DNA of 64,000 nucleotides, taken from Clostridia bacterium (GTDB lineage: Bacteria; Bacillota; Peptococcia; DRI-13; SM3-B62). Numbering within the stretch: the first letter of the stretch is position 1; each line of letters opens with the position of its first letter. Under the pieces are notes generated by a model. That model was not told the origin of the DNA and searched no databases. It worked only from the letters and a program-made list of their open reading frames with translations. Below, piece after piece: positions 52,178 to 60,157 of the stretch. Both the position numbers and the translations under genes were made by a program. Location of the stretch: NCBI GenBank assembly GCA_018432615.1, contig JAHDSQ010000012.1:159949-223948 (forward strand), written 5' to 3'.

Positions 52178-53383
52178 CTATATTTTAAAAACTCCCATAC
52201 TATCCAAAGCTATATTGCCAGCCAAATCCTTAACTTCCAATGTTATTTGCTTATATCCATTAGTCGTCCCTAAATTTAAGTCGACAACTTGATTTTCTAA
52301 ATCTGCCCACTCCGAATAAACTCCAGCTCCTACCTTGTATCTATACTGCAGCTCGTTATTTGCTGTCCTATTGTCTCTTGCTATCACATAGAATTGCTCT
52401 ATATTGTTTCTTACTACCATTACTCTGTCTATTATAGGGCTGAACCTAGTTATTACCGGCGGCTCCACGTCTCTTTCTAATATATCCTTTATTTCATTGA
52501 CAGCTTCTTTTGCTTCTTCTGCGGCTATTCTGGCAGCCTCTGCAGGATCAGGCCCTACTTTAAATACTTCGCTTGTCTCCCAAACTGAATATCCGCCATA
52601 ACAATCTATAGCCTTCACTCTAATAACATAATCGCCCCATTCTAATGATGAAATATCCCAACTATAATTCAAACTATTTCCCGATGAAGTATATCCTGTT
52701 GTCACCAATTGATTCCATGTATCTTCATTGCCCTTTTTGTACTGTACTTCAAATTTAATAGTATTACCATCTGACTGAGTAGACCTCAAAGTTATTGGCA
52801 TATTCTGTCCTTCATATCTAGTACTTGTTGGACTGCTTATTGTAGGTATTGTTGGTCTTGCTCCATATGTAACGGTTAGCTCCGGGGAATATCCTATATA
52901 AGAACTATTATAATTAGCCCCTATCTTGCAATAACCGCTTGAATACATACCTATTGAGAAGTTTCTGTTTCCCCCATTTGAAATATGATTCCTTACTATA
53001 CTTGTTATGTCATAGTACTTTTCCTGACAACCAGCTTGTGTCACTCCCGTCCCTACAGAACCTCCATTAGGAGTACTAAAAGTAAAACTTGTTTCGTATA
53101 CTCCTGTAGTAACATATAATTCATAGATTGCCTCCCTTACTCCAGCACCTTCAGGTATTACTGAGCTAGCATGTATCGGAAATGACGGTAAAGTACCTCC
53201 ATAAGTAAATGTCATAAAATAGTACCCAAAATTACTGTCGTAACTACTAGTACCAAATTCACTTGGATATGTCTGCGAATTAAATGTCGATGTCGTGTAT
53301 GCAAATACCGTTTTGCCAATTAAAACACTTAACACCAACACAAGCAACACAACTATCACTACATATTGTTTAAAGCTTTTCAT
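52178..53383 (-). CDS. Exported DNRLRE-like protein, paralogue 3
   Basis: 401 residues. Signal peptide (about 1-28, ending VFA), DNRLRE-like domain (30-173) with YDITSIVRNHISNGG and PELTVTYG, Ig-like domain from PTISSPTSTRYEGQ, helical linker PDPAEAARIAAEEAKEAV (278-295), and a C-terminal module with QYRYKVGAGVYSEW and terminal VFKI. It is the most divergent of the three. The domain order is identical to paralogues 1 and 2, so the array arose by tandem duplication. The prepilin peptidase gene lies 30 bp upstream in the same direction. Confidence 0.75.
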   Translation of the reverse strand: MKSFKQYVVIVVLLVLVLSVLIGKTVFAYTTSTFNSQTYPSEFGTSSYDSNFGYYFMTFTYGGTLPSFPIHASSVIPEGAGVREAIYELYVTTGVYETSFTFSTPNGGSVGTGVTQAGCQEKYYDITSIVRNHISNGGNRNFSIGMYSSGYCKIGANYNSSYIGYSPELTVTYGARPTIPTISSPTSTRYEGQNMPITLRSTQSDGNTIKFEVQYKKGNEDTWNQLVTTGYTSSGNSLNYSWDISSLEWGDYVIRVKAIDCYGGYSVWETSEVFKVGPDPAEAARIAAEEAKEAVNEIKDILERDVEPPVITRFSPIIDRVMVVRNNIEQFYVIARDNRTANNELQYRYKVGAGVYSEWADLENQVVDLNLGTTNGYKQITLEVKDLAGNIALDSMGVFKI

Positions 53384-53413
53384 TTGTTATCAACCCCCTT
53401 AAACTTAAAACTC

Positions 53414-53809
53414 TCAAATACTCCAAAGCAAAAAAGCCGAAAAAACAAAGGGTACCAAAGGTAACGATATCTTTGTGCTTCTGTAATACAAAAACCCTAT
53501 CAAAAACCCCAGGCAGGAAACAAATGAAAAGTATCCTAAATAAAAAACGAACTCTGCTCCCAAATAAAAAGCCAAAGCCGCTAGTAACTTCACATCACCA
53601 CCGCCGATGGCACCCTTGGAGATAAAGTAGACTAGACTTAAACCCAAAAAAGCATATAGGCACCAAAAGAAAGATGAGGAATAATCATCCACCGCAACCA
53701 AAGAAAACACAAAAAGTATCAGTACACCCCAGTGAGGTACTTCTCTCTTCGTTATATCGATGATACTCAACGCAAACAGTAACAGCAAAACCGCCACATT
53801 CTCATTCAT
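53414..53809 (-). CDS. Prepilin peptidase (TadV/CpaA, family A24)
   Basis: 131 residues, the short Tad-type form with about four membrane helices. The two catalytic aspartates are in SIIDITKREVPHW (near the N-terminus) and GGGDVKLLAALAFYLG. The enzyme cleaves prepilin leaders after glycine, and the pilin-like genes at 56145-57223 and 16381 carry such sites. It overlaps the end of the upstream exported-protein gene by 8 nt. No other prepilin peptidase is in the window, so it may serve both Tad loci. Confidence 0.88.
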   Translation of the reverse strand: MNENVAVLLLLFALSIIDITKREVPHWGVLILFVFSLVAVDDYSSSFFWCLYAFLGLSLVYFISKGAIGGGDVKLLAALAFYLGAEFVFYLGYFSFVSCLGFLIGFLYYRSTKISLPLVPFVFSAFLLWSI

Positions 53810-55487
53810 ACCTCATATACTCCTGGTCAGATATTTCGGTCCTGATTTTGTTGAACTGACTGCCGACAACTTGGATTGTTACAGTGTCTTCTGCCTCATT
53901 GCTTCCACGATAGGCCTTAATCGAAATAAGGTATTCTCCATCAGCCATATCTCTGGGAATAATAACGACCTTGTCATAATCTCCGGGGTAATCATGACGC
54001 GAATACCAAGTATTTAAATCATTAGAAACCGGCAGCTCCGGAACTAAATCAGTGGTAGAATCCGTTGTAAAACCGTTACCTCCTGTCCACCACATGATGG
54101 TTTCAACAGAATCCGCAAAGCCTTCCGTATCGGCATATATTATCATGGCTTCCCCCGCTTTATACTCGCCCTTATCCGTATATCCGGAAACAGATAAGGA
54201 AGAATCGATCAACTGAACATCTAAAACCTTAGGCGTAACGGCAATATCATCCGTATGCAACCTTGCGCGATAATTAGGATGCGTTCCGGCAGAAGAAAAC
54301 TTCACAGCATCACCGCCCGGTATGATGGATTTCCAGACTGCTCCATCAACTGTTACCTCCCAAGTAACACTCGTACCGGGTGGAGTATCTACATTAGCCA
54401 ATAACTTAATTCCCGTTACACCATAACCAGCTGTGGCCGCCCTACCGACAAGCAATTGATCGTTGGCGAAACCGATACCATCCAGGCCTGTTATCCGTAA
54501 ATCCGGGATTTCCTCCATGCCGGTTCCGTTGAAGGCATAATATGATACCTGAGGATTTCCTGTGTTTTCTTCTAGAACGGCATAATCAAAAGAGCCCGGT
54601 TTTAAAGCCACAGCTAAAAGGTTATTCAGCCCGGCAAGGGACAAAGCCCCGTTATATATCATGCTTGAACCGTCGTAGTTATAGGCCTTGACATCATTAT
54701 CATCTATAACTAAATAAAACCCTCCGTCTTTGCTGACGGAAAGGCTTTGGGGATTGGTTAATCCACCCGGCGTTTGTATACTCTTAGAGGCATCAAGAAC
54801 CATCTCGCTGCCGTTGTATGAGTAATATCGTATTTCCTTCCTCGCTTTATCCAGTATGACACAAGCGAAATTTTCATCTTCTAGTGAAAGGCTAACAGGG
54901 TTGCCGGAAGTTCCGGTATCAAAGCTTAAAAAGTGATTAGGCGCCATGCCTATGGTGTCATAGCTATACCAATTAAGATTAGCCTTATCAAGCAGGGCAA
55001 AATCGTATGTGGCGGAATAAACATCTATAGCCCGAGGATCCTCCAAGGGCCCAATGCCTAACGAGCCGTTTTGCACCATTCCAATACCGTCATAATGGTA
55101 CCAACATGCCGTCTTTGAGCCCCGGTCCAGGACAATATACTCGCCAGGTCGACCGGCTATGCTGACCGGTTCAATAAGTCCACCATTAATACTATTTCCC
55201 ACGCTTAAAACCATTTCAGCTCCGTCGTATTGATACGTTTCCACCGCATCGTCATTTATTAGCGTCACATCATAGCTATCAGGATACAAAAGTAATGAAT
55301 TGGCAAGATTCTTTTTGGCCAATGTGACCCAGCCGTTTGTGACATCCACCCGGGCCGTAGTTTGGGCCAAATCGATCTGGTCTGTATTTAAGAATGTATC
55401 ATCAATAAACATTTCGCTTCCGTTAGCCGGTACACAAGGTAGCAGCACAAACAAGAAGACAACCAAAAATCTAAATAAACGCTTAAT
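53802..55487 (-). CDS. Exported beta-propeller-like repeat protein of the Tad locus
   Basis: 561 residues. The segment IKRLFRFLVVFLFVLLP to the end of the hydrophobic run gives a good signal peptide when translation begins at ATT 55487. Repeats of about 45 residues with YSYDGxxMV or YNYDGSSMI (about 60-310) suggest a beta-propeller. The C-terminal third is Ig-like (SVSGYTDKGEYKAGEAMIIY). The start is striking: AGGAGGTGA at 55494-55502 is 6 nt before ATT 55487, an in-frame stop lies in that site, and the first ordinary codon, TTG 55466, would cut the signal peptide. Function unknown; location suggests a pilus-associated protein. Confidence 0.7.
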   Translation of the reverse strand: MKRLFRFLVVFLFVLLPCVPANGSEMFIDDTFLNTDQIDLAQTTARVDVTNGWVTLAKKNLANSLLLYPDSYDVTLINDDAVETYQYDGAEMVLSVGNSINGGLIEPVSIAGRPGEYIVLDRGSKTACWYHYDGIGMVQNGSLGIGPLEDPRAIDVYSATYDFALLDKANLNWYSYDTIGMAPNHFLSFDTGTSGNPVSLSLEDENFACVILDKARKEIRYYSYNGSEMVLDASKSIQTPGGLTNPQSLSVSKDGGFYLVIDDNDVKAYNYDGSSMIYNGALSLAGLNNLLAVALKPGSFDYAVLEENTGNPQVSYYAFNGTGMEEIPDLRITGLDGIGFANDQLLVGRAATAGYGVTGIKLLANVDTPPGTSVTWEVTVDGAVWKSIIPGGDAVKFSSAGTHPNYRARLHTDDIAVTPKVLDVQLIDSSLSVSGYTDKGEYKAGEAMIIYADTEGFADSVETIMWWTGGNGFTTDSTTDLVPELPVSNDLNTWYSRHDYPGDYDKVVIIPRDMADGEYLISIKAYRGSNEAEDTVTIQVVGSQFNKIRTEISDQEYMRYE

Positions 55488-55501
55488 ATTAGCTCACCTC
55501 C

Positions 55502-56134
55502 TTAATACCCAAGCAGAAACAGATGACCTTTTGTTTCGTATCGCTTTAAATCAACGGCCTCCTCTGGCTTTAAGATAACTGTGACAGTGGCCGGTATCAC
55601 ACCTGTGATATCATATTTATTGCTGCTCTTATCCGAATTTAAATCATAGCCGGCCTTATCTGTGATTTTTGTTATCGGTACATCGGAATACAACTGTTCT
55701 GATGTACTTCCGTCATTTGATGCATATCCAATTCCGACAAGATCCCCGGGCAAAACAGCACCGGCCAACGAATCAGGCAAACTGATGGAAAAGGATACCC
55801 TGACCATCCCCTCCGGCACTATAATTGCTTTTTCCTCCGCTATATCTGATTCAAACAAAGGAGTCCCCTCTTTAAATTCCCTTAAAGCATATTTTCCTTC
55901 CGTATCCTCTAAACTCTGAACAAATTCTGAGTTAACAATGCTTTCGGGATAATCCTTGATCTCAAGCTTTCCTTCCTCCAGGAGTGAATTAACAGGAATA
56001 TCGCTTTTGGCCACAACCACCTGAGCGTATTTTACTTCCTTAGTACGAATAAATGTGGTTTCCTTGTATGAAACTATCACACCTAAAACAAGACAAATAA
56101 AAATCAAGATCAGTTTTTTCTTGTTAATTAACAA
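55502..56134 (-). CDS. CpaB/RcpC-like Flp pilus assembly protein (Tad locus 2)
   Basis: 210 residues. One N-terminal membrane helix (LILIFICLVLGVIVSY), then an SAF domain (VVVAKSDIPVNSLLEEGKL to FEGTPLFESDI) and an extracytoplasmic domain (VRVSFSISLPDSLAGAVLPGD). It corresponds to the gene at 16570. TTG 56134 follows GAGGTGAT 4 nt away; an in-frame ATT lies 6 nt further downstream. CpaB proteins are needed for pilus assembly, probably in the cell wall or outer face of the membrane in Gram-positive bacteria. Confidence 0.8.
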   Translation of the reverse strand: MLINKKKLILIFICLVLGVIVSYKETTFIRTKEVKYAQVVVAKSDIPVNSLLEEGKLEIKDYPESIVNSEFVQSLEDTEGKYALREFKEGTPLFESDIAEEKAIIVPEGMVRVSFSISLPDSLAGAVLPGDLVGIGYASNDGSTSEQLYSDVPITKITDKAGYDLNSDKSSNKYDITGVIPATVTVILKPEEAVDLKRYETKGHLFLLGY

Positions 56135-56144
56135 CTAAATCACC

Positions 56145-56609
56145 TCATTCCAATACAACATCACTGTCTATATGAATCCGGAAAGGATAGTTATCACCTA
56201 ACAGGCCGCCTAAGACTGGCCTTTTCAATGTCATTCTCACAATCGTATGAATTGCGGGAGACTCTAAAGAATTCCCGCAAGAACACACAGCAGGCAAGTC
56301 ATCCTGGTTGTATACCTCGAATTCTTCTATCACCGGAGTCTCAACGCAAATCCCCTGTATATTGTCATGCAGATACGCGACAAAGGTTGCTTCGGCCTCA
56401 TTTTCATCTATTTCAAGTACGTTATAGCTTAATGCCTCTTGATCGATTTCACCTGAAGCAGCTAAACATGAGGCCATGACAGCATCCTTGGCCTTTTCCA
56501 TATTTGTTTTCAACACCATATAATCTAAGACCATCATACTTAAAAGAAAAAACGAGAAGATGAAGAGCAGGCCCAGCAGCATCACTGCCGAGCCCCTTTT
56601 ATCTTTCAT
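56145..56609 (-). CDS. TadF-like pseudopilin
   Basis: 154 residues. MKDKRGSAVMLLGLLFIFS places a basic segment and glycine before a hydrophobic helix, the prepilin peptidase site of TadE/TadF pseudopilins; the C-terminal 115 residues are a soluble domain with a cysteine pair (CSCG). ATG 56609 overlaps the upstream tadE-like gene by 11 nt; GTG 56639 is an alternative adding ten residues. Minor pilins of this type prime Tad pilus assembly. Confidence 0.72.
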   Translation of the reverse strand: MKDKRGSAVMLLGLLFIFSFFLLSMMVLDYMVLKTNMEKAKDAVMASCLAASGEIDQEALSYNVLEIDENEAEATFVAYLHDNIQGICVETPVIEEFEVYNQDDLPAVCSCGNSLESPAIHTIVRMTLKRPVLGGLLGDNYPFRIHIDSDVVLE

Positions 56610-57036
56610 AATGCTTACTGGTGCTTTTGAGTGGTCCACAGGTCATCACCTCAGCTTCTTCTATCCTATCCAGGCCGGTCAATGTCAATGAAAATCTAGT
56701 CCTTGTGTAGTTGTAACTGATTGATATAATCACATCTTCTCCATATTCCACCGGATACGGAGTGTAATCGATTGTCAGATCATCTTCAATAAAGCCTTTC
56801 TCAGTTAAATACAGAACCAAATCCCCATGATCGGCAGTGGTAAGCCCACCTTGCGACTCCATCCTAAGAATCGCTTGGCGGGCTGCTTGCTTTATTATGT
56901 CGTATTTGTGTATTTCCTGAAATATGTAAAACCCGTCCCAGAGAGGCAAAAGAAAAAGTGGCAGGATAAGTAGGATAGCAATTATTTCACTGCTGCCACG
57001 GCGGTTACGAAGCAAATTAAACATCTCAATCATCAT
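56599..57036 (-). CDS. TadE-like pseudopilin
   Basis: 145 residues. NLLRNRRGSSEIIAILLILP is a typical leader and helix, with glutamate at +3 after the presumed Gly-Ser cut. The TadE-like domain follows, with YDIIKQAARQAILRMES shortly after the helix. ATG 57036 overlaps the stop of the upstream small pilin gene; ATG 57024 is an alternative. Ribosome binding sites are weak, so translation is probably coupled to the preceding gene. Confidence 0.72.
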   Translation of the reverse strand: MMIEMFNLLRNRRGSSEIIAILLILPLFLLPLWDGFYIFQEIHKYDIIKQAARQAILRMESQGGLTTADHGDLVLYLTEKGFIEDDLTIDYTPYPVEYGEDVIISISYNYTRTRFSLTLTGLDRIEEAEVMTCGPLKSTSKHYER

Positions 57037-57223
57037 TTAAAGTTTCGGTAAGTTGTGTATTCAGATCGGTCGCTCCGGAAACCATGGTCTCTCCAATATC
57101 CTGAATGTAAGGAGCCACAGCCAGGATAATAAAGATTATCAACACGATCCAGCCCACCGTATTTGTATCCCCTTTCTTCTCTTTCAAAATCCTTTCAATC
57201 AAACCAAACATTTTTTTCAACAC
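57026..57223 (-). CDS. Small pilin-like protein (Flp-like), Tad locus 2
   Basis: 65 residues from GTG 57223. An ATG at 57232 directly touches the ribosome binding site (GGAGG, 57233-57237) and is too close; GTG 57223 is at 9 nt. ERILKEKKGDTNTVGWIVLI shows the basic segment, Gly and hydrophobic helix, with the same TVGW motif as the small protein at 16381. It is the likely major structural or minor pilin of this locus. The acidic C-terminal tail (about 25 residues) is unusual for Flp. Confidence 0.7.
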   Translation of the reverse strand: MLKKMFGLIERILKEKKGDTNTVGWIVLIIFIILAVAPYIQDIGETMVSGATDLNTQLTETLNDD

Positions 57224-57243
57224 AACAATCATCCTCCATTCTA

Positions 57244-58074
57244 TTAATTGAAAATGTTATGCAAACCAGCATCCAAAATCGAAAAATATGGATAGAAAAC
57301 CAAGGCAGCGATAGTAACCGCCATAAATGAACAAGCCAGTAAAACCCGATATTCAACCGCCTTCCCTTCCTTTTCTATAACAGCAAGCATTTTATTTGAT
57401 TGGGAATGAGCAAGGGATTGTAACATCTCCTTGGCTTTGCCCGTTCTGGTATCCTGCAAAAGAGCAAGGACCAAAAGGTCAACGTCATAGATATCAGCAT
57501 TATCTTTAAAATCCAAGAGAGCATTTTCTTTGTCTTTTGTCACTGCATATCTGGCGGACAATAAGGATAATTCTTTCTTCAACGCCTTGCCGGTAACGTA
57601 TTCTGCCGCTAAATTAAAGGCAGTGCCAACATCTATCCCAGACTCGGCGGCTGATTCAAAGATGTCCACCACATCAGGTAATTCCTTATTAATCATCCTT
57701 TTACGATCATTAGTAACCAATACCAACAACACATCAGGTAAAAAGAAGCAAAAAAAAGACACTACCAAAAGATAGTAGAGATTTGCCCTGAGATATAACT
57801 GGATACCTGCCATTACACAAGGCGAGAGTATTTTAAGGCCTACAAAACTGTCAATACTCAGACCCCATGGATTACCGGCCTGGTTCAGCCTTTTTTCAAC
57901 CTCCTTTCTATTAAAATATTTTAAAAACATCTTCCCTAAACGACCAACCCCCTTTCTGAAATCAACACTCGTCTTATATCCTAAGGCCCTCCTCAACTTC
58001 TTATCATGAGAAAAAACGATGTACTCCAGAACTAAAAAGATTAAGCCGGCAAAGAAAGCAACTTTTAGAAACAA
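57244..58074 (-). CDS. TadC-like inner membrane platform protein (Tad locus 2)
   Basis: 276 residues. Membrane helices at about 3-20, 88-118 and 250-270 surround the type II secretion F domain segment ELPDVVDIFESAAESGIDVG. TTG 58074 has AAAGGTGGTG at a suitable distance. The gene begins 2 bp after the stop of the tadB-like gene, which is the normal Tad order TadA-TadB-TadC. The homologue in locus 1 is at 15460. Confidence 0.8.
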   Translation of the reverse strand: MFLKVAFFAGLIFLVLEYIVFSHDKKLRRALGYKTSVDFRKGVGRLGKMFLKYFNRKEVEKRLNQAGNPWGLSIDSFVGLKILSPCVMAGIQLYLRANLYYLLVVSFFCFFLPDVLLVLVTNDRKRMINKELPDVVDIFESAAESGIDVGTAFNLAAEYVTGKALKKELSLLSARYAVTKDKENALLDFKDNADIYDVDLLVLALLQDTRTGKAKEMLQSLAHSQSNKMLAVIEKEGKAVEYRVLLACSFMAVTIAALVFYPYFSILDAGLHNIFN

Positions 58075-58076
58075 TG

Positions 58077-58961
58077 CTATGCACCACCTTTAAAAAGCTG
58101 AAATGATGTGAAGACACCAAAAACAACTGCTATCAAATTCAGCAAGATAAGACCGTTGCCCATGAGAGTCGAGCTCAACACATAAGCGGCATTATCATCT
58201 ATTTTAAACAGTGATACCAAGCAAGCAACATCTACAAAAGTCATAATTCCAATAGCTATTATCCCAACATAGGCTGAGGAATAAAGAGACAGCCTCGCAG
58301 ATTCCATGCGTTGTGATTGGGTGTTGAGCTTATCAAGCATAATGCCGTAATCGCCTCCATGTAAAAGATATAGCTTGGTAAACTTCAGAAACTTGATCAG
58401 TTCTCTTTCCCCTACCCTATCCATCAACGCATCTAAGCAAACAGTAAAATTGATATTAGATTTATCGTACTTATACACGGCTTCTTTAACGTACGTTTTT
58501 AAGGGTTCTCCGGTATAATCGGCGGCATTTCTATAGGAACCAACGATATCACCGGACAACGAGTAAAATCCGGCCAGAGAACAAAGAAAACCATGGTAAT
58601 TATTCCGTACCCGGCGGATGTTATAAATCCGCAGCAGTTTTAATGCTAATAAAGGAATGATGCTGGCTATCAGCCCACAACAGACTGACGGAATGATGCT
58701 TTTCATCATCTGATATGAGAAAAAGAAAAAGGTAAAAAATACAGCACAGGATATTGTTAAAAATGAATACGTATTAATAAAGGGCATCCTCATATCTATG
58801 GCCGACGACTTAATCAGTACTTCAATATCCCGGAGGAACTTGACCTTGTTGAGGAATAAGGTAAACTTTACTTTTTGTTTCTCCCTAATACCTCTTAAAT
58901 CTAACGATGTAAAAAGAAGATAAAAAAGAAGTGTGAGAAACAGTATCTTAACTAATATCAA
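58077..58961 (-). CDS. TadB-like inner membrane platform protein (Tad locus 2)
   Basis: 294 residues from TTG 58961. AAAGGAGG lies about 11 nt upstream, and the start overlaps the cpaF stop by 14 nt. A helix near the N-terminus (KILFLTLLFYLLF), helices at about 70-130 and C-terminal helices bracket a cytoplasmic domain with FLCSLAGFYSLSGDIVGSY, characteristic of TadB type II secretion F proteins. It follows the ATPase gene directly, as expected for TadB. Confidence 0.8.
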   Translation of the reverse strand: MILVKILFLTLLFYLLFTSLDLRGIREKQKVKFTLFLNKVKFLRDIEVLIKSSAIDMRMPFINTYSFLTISCAVFFTFFFFSYQMMKSIIPSVCCGLIASIIPLLALKLLRIYNIRRVRNNYHGFLCSLAGFYSLSGDIVGSYRNAADYTGEPLKTYVKEAVYKYDKSNINFTVCLDALMDRVGERELIKFLKFTKLYLLHGGDYGIMLDKLNTQSQRMESARLSLYSSAYVGIIAIGIMTFVDVACLVSLFKIDDNAAYVLSSTLMGNGLILLNLIAVVFGVFTSFQLFKGGA

Positions 58962-60153
58962 CTTTAGATAAACCTCCTTTCTCCTCACTTGGAAATAGTC
59001 TCTTATACAGTACTTTTTTGCTTTTCTCATCGTATCCCATGATACGGACAATTTCTTGTATCCGATAATTCCTCATGAATATAATCTGGTTTAAAGAAGA
59101 TACCAACAGTTCTTTCAGATATTCACCGGTGAGGTTGGTATCGGCTCTTTTCATTAAAAGGATAAGCCTATCCACCGTTTCTTGAGCGCTGTTGGCATGG
59201 ACGGTAGCCATAGACCCGAGATGCCCGGTAAAAACGGCATTAAAGAAATCAAAGGCTTCCCGGTCCTTCAGTTCACCGATAAACATCCTATCCAGGCTCA
59301 TTAAAAGACCAAAACGTGTCAGGTCAAAGAGGGTGTAGTTTTTGTTTCCTGAGACATCCGAAATTTTAACCAGTTGGCTGATGATGTCCGGATGTGTGAC
59401 TGTGATTTCATTTGTCTCTTGGATCAGCAGGCCTCTTTCGATGTTAGGGACCTCATTAATCAGAGCACCTAAAAGAGTGGTTTTCCCACTCCCGCCTTTT
59501 CCGGCAATTATTATCGTGTCTTTGGCGGTAATTGAGTCTTTGAGATGCTTGTACATAGCTTCGTCAATCATCTCGAGTTGGATGAGTTCGGATAATAAAA
59601 AGCCCGTGGTGGGCTTTCTTATTGACAGAGACGGACAGCCTACATTGATAGGTTCAATAGAGATTACGATACGAAGGTTTCTTTTTCTGTCGGTTACTAT
59701 TACCTCCGACTCGTTTTCGTTTATCCGTCCTCCACAGATAGCCGCCACTTTCCGGCAAAAGGCCAGCAGTCTTTGATTGTTTCCAAAGTCTACTGAAACA
59801 CGCTTTTTCACACCTTTTACGACCGTGTAAACAGTATTAGGGTTATTAATATATATGTCAGAGATGTTACCGTCATTTAACAAGGGCTCTAATGGCCCGT
59901 AACCAAAGATGTTATCAAACACATTATTGATTATCGTCTCCCGGGGGATAAGGTTTTTTTCAAGCTTATCAATCAGTTTTAGTATTTCTGCTTCCAGTAC
60001 GGCTCTGGTAATAGCTCCGGTCTCAACTTGCGATATTAATTTGTAATGGTTATTAACCAAGCTATCCGTTACTTGATCAACGATGATGTTGATATTCTCC
60101 GTTTCTGTGCCTCTTGCTGTGGCGTTCCTTACTTCAAAAGGATTATGTTGCAT
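58948..60153 (-). CDS. cpaF: CpaF/TadA secretion ATPase
   Basis: 401 residues. The N-terminal helical domain (about 1-90) is followed by the core ATPase with IFGYGPLEPLLNDGNISDIYINNP, the Walker A IIAGKGGSGKTTLLGALI (about 215-232), the Asp box IQETNEITVTHPD, a Walker B RFGLLMSLDRMFIGELKDREAF and HANSAQETVDRL. This is the hexameric motor that assembles the Tad pilus. It has GAGGTGAAAAG before the ATG. No ATPase is present in the first Tad locus, so this one might power both. Confidence 0.95.
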   Translation of the reverse strand: MQHNPFEVRNATARGTETENINIIVDQVTDSLVNNHYKLISQVETGAITRAVLEAEILKLIDKLEKNLIPRETIINNVFDNIFGYGPLEPLLNDGNISDIYINNPNTVYTVVKGVKKRVSVDFGNNQRLLAFCRKVAAICGGRINENESEVIVTDRKRNLRIVISIEPINVGCPSLSIRKPTTGFLLSELIQLEMIDEAMYKHLKDSITAKDTIIIAGKGGSGKTTLLGALINEVPNIERGLLIQETNEITVTHPDIISQLVKISDVSGNKNYTLFDLTRFGLLMSLDRMFIGELKDREAFDFFNAVFTGHLGSMATVHANSAQETVDRLILLMKRADTNLTGEYLKELLVSSLNQIIFMRNYRIQEIVRIMGYDEKSKKVLYKRLFPSEEKGGLSKVDIS

Positions 60154-60157
60154 CTTT

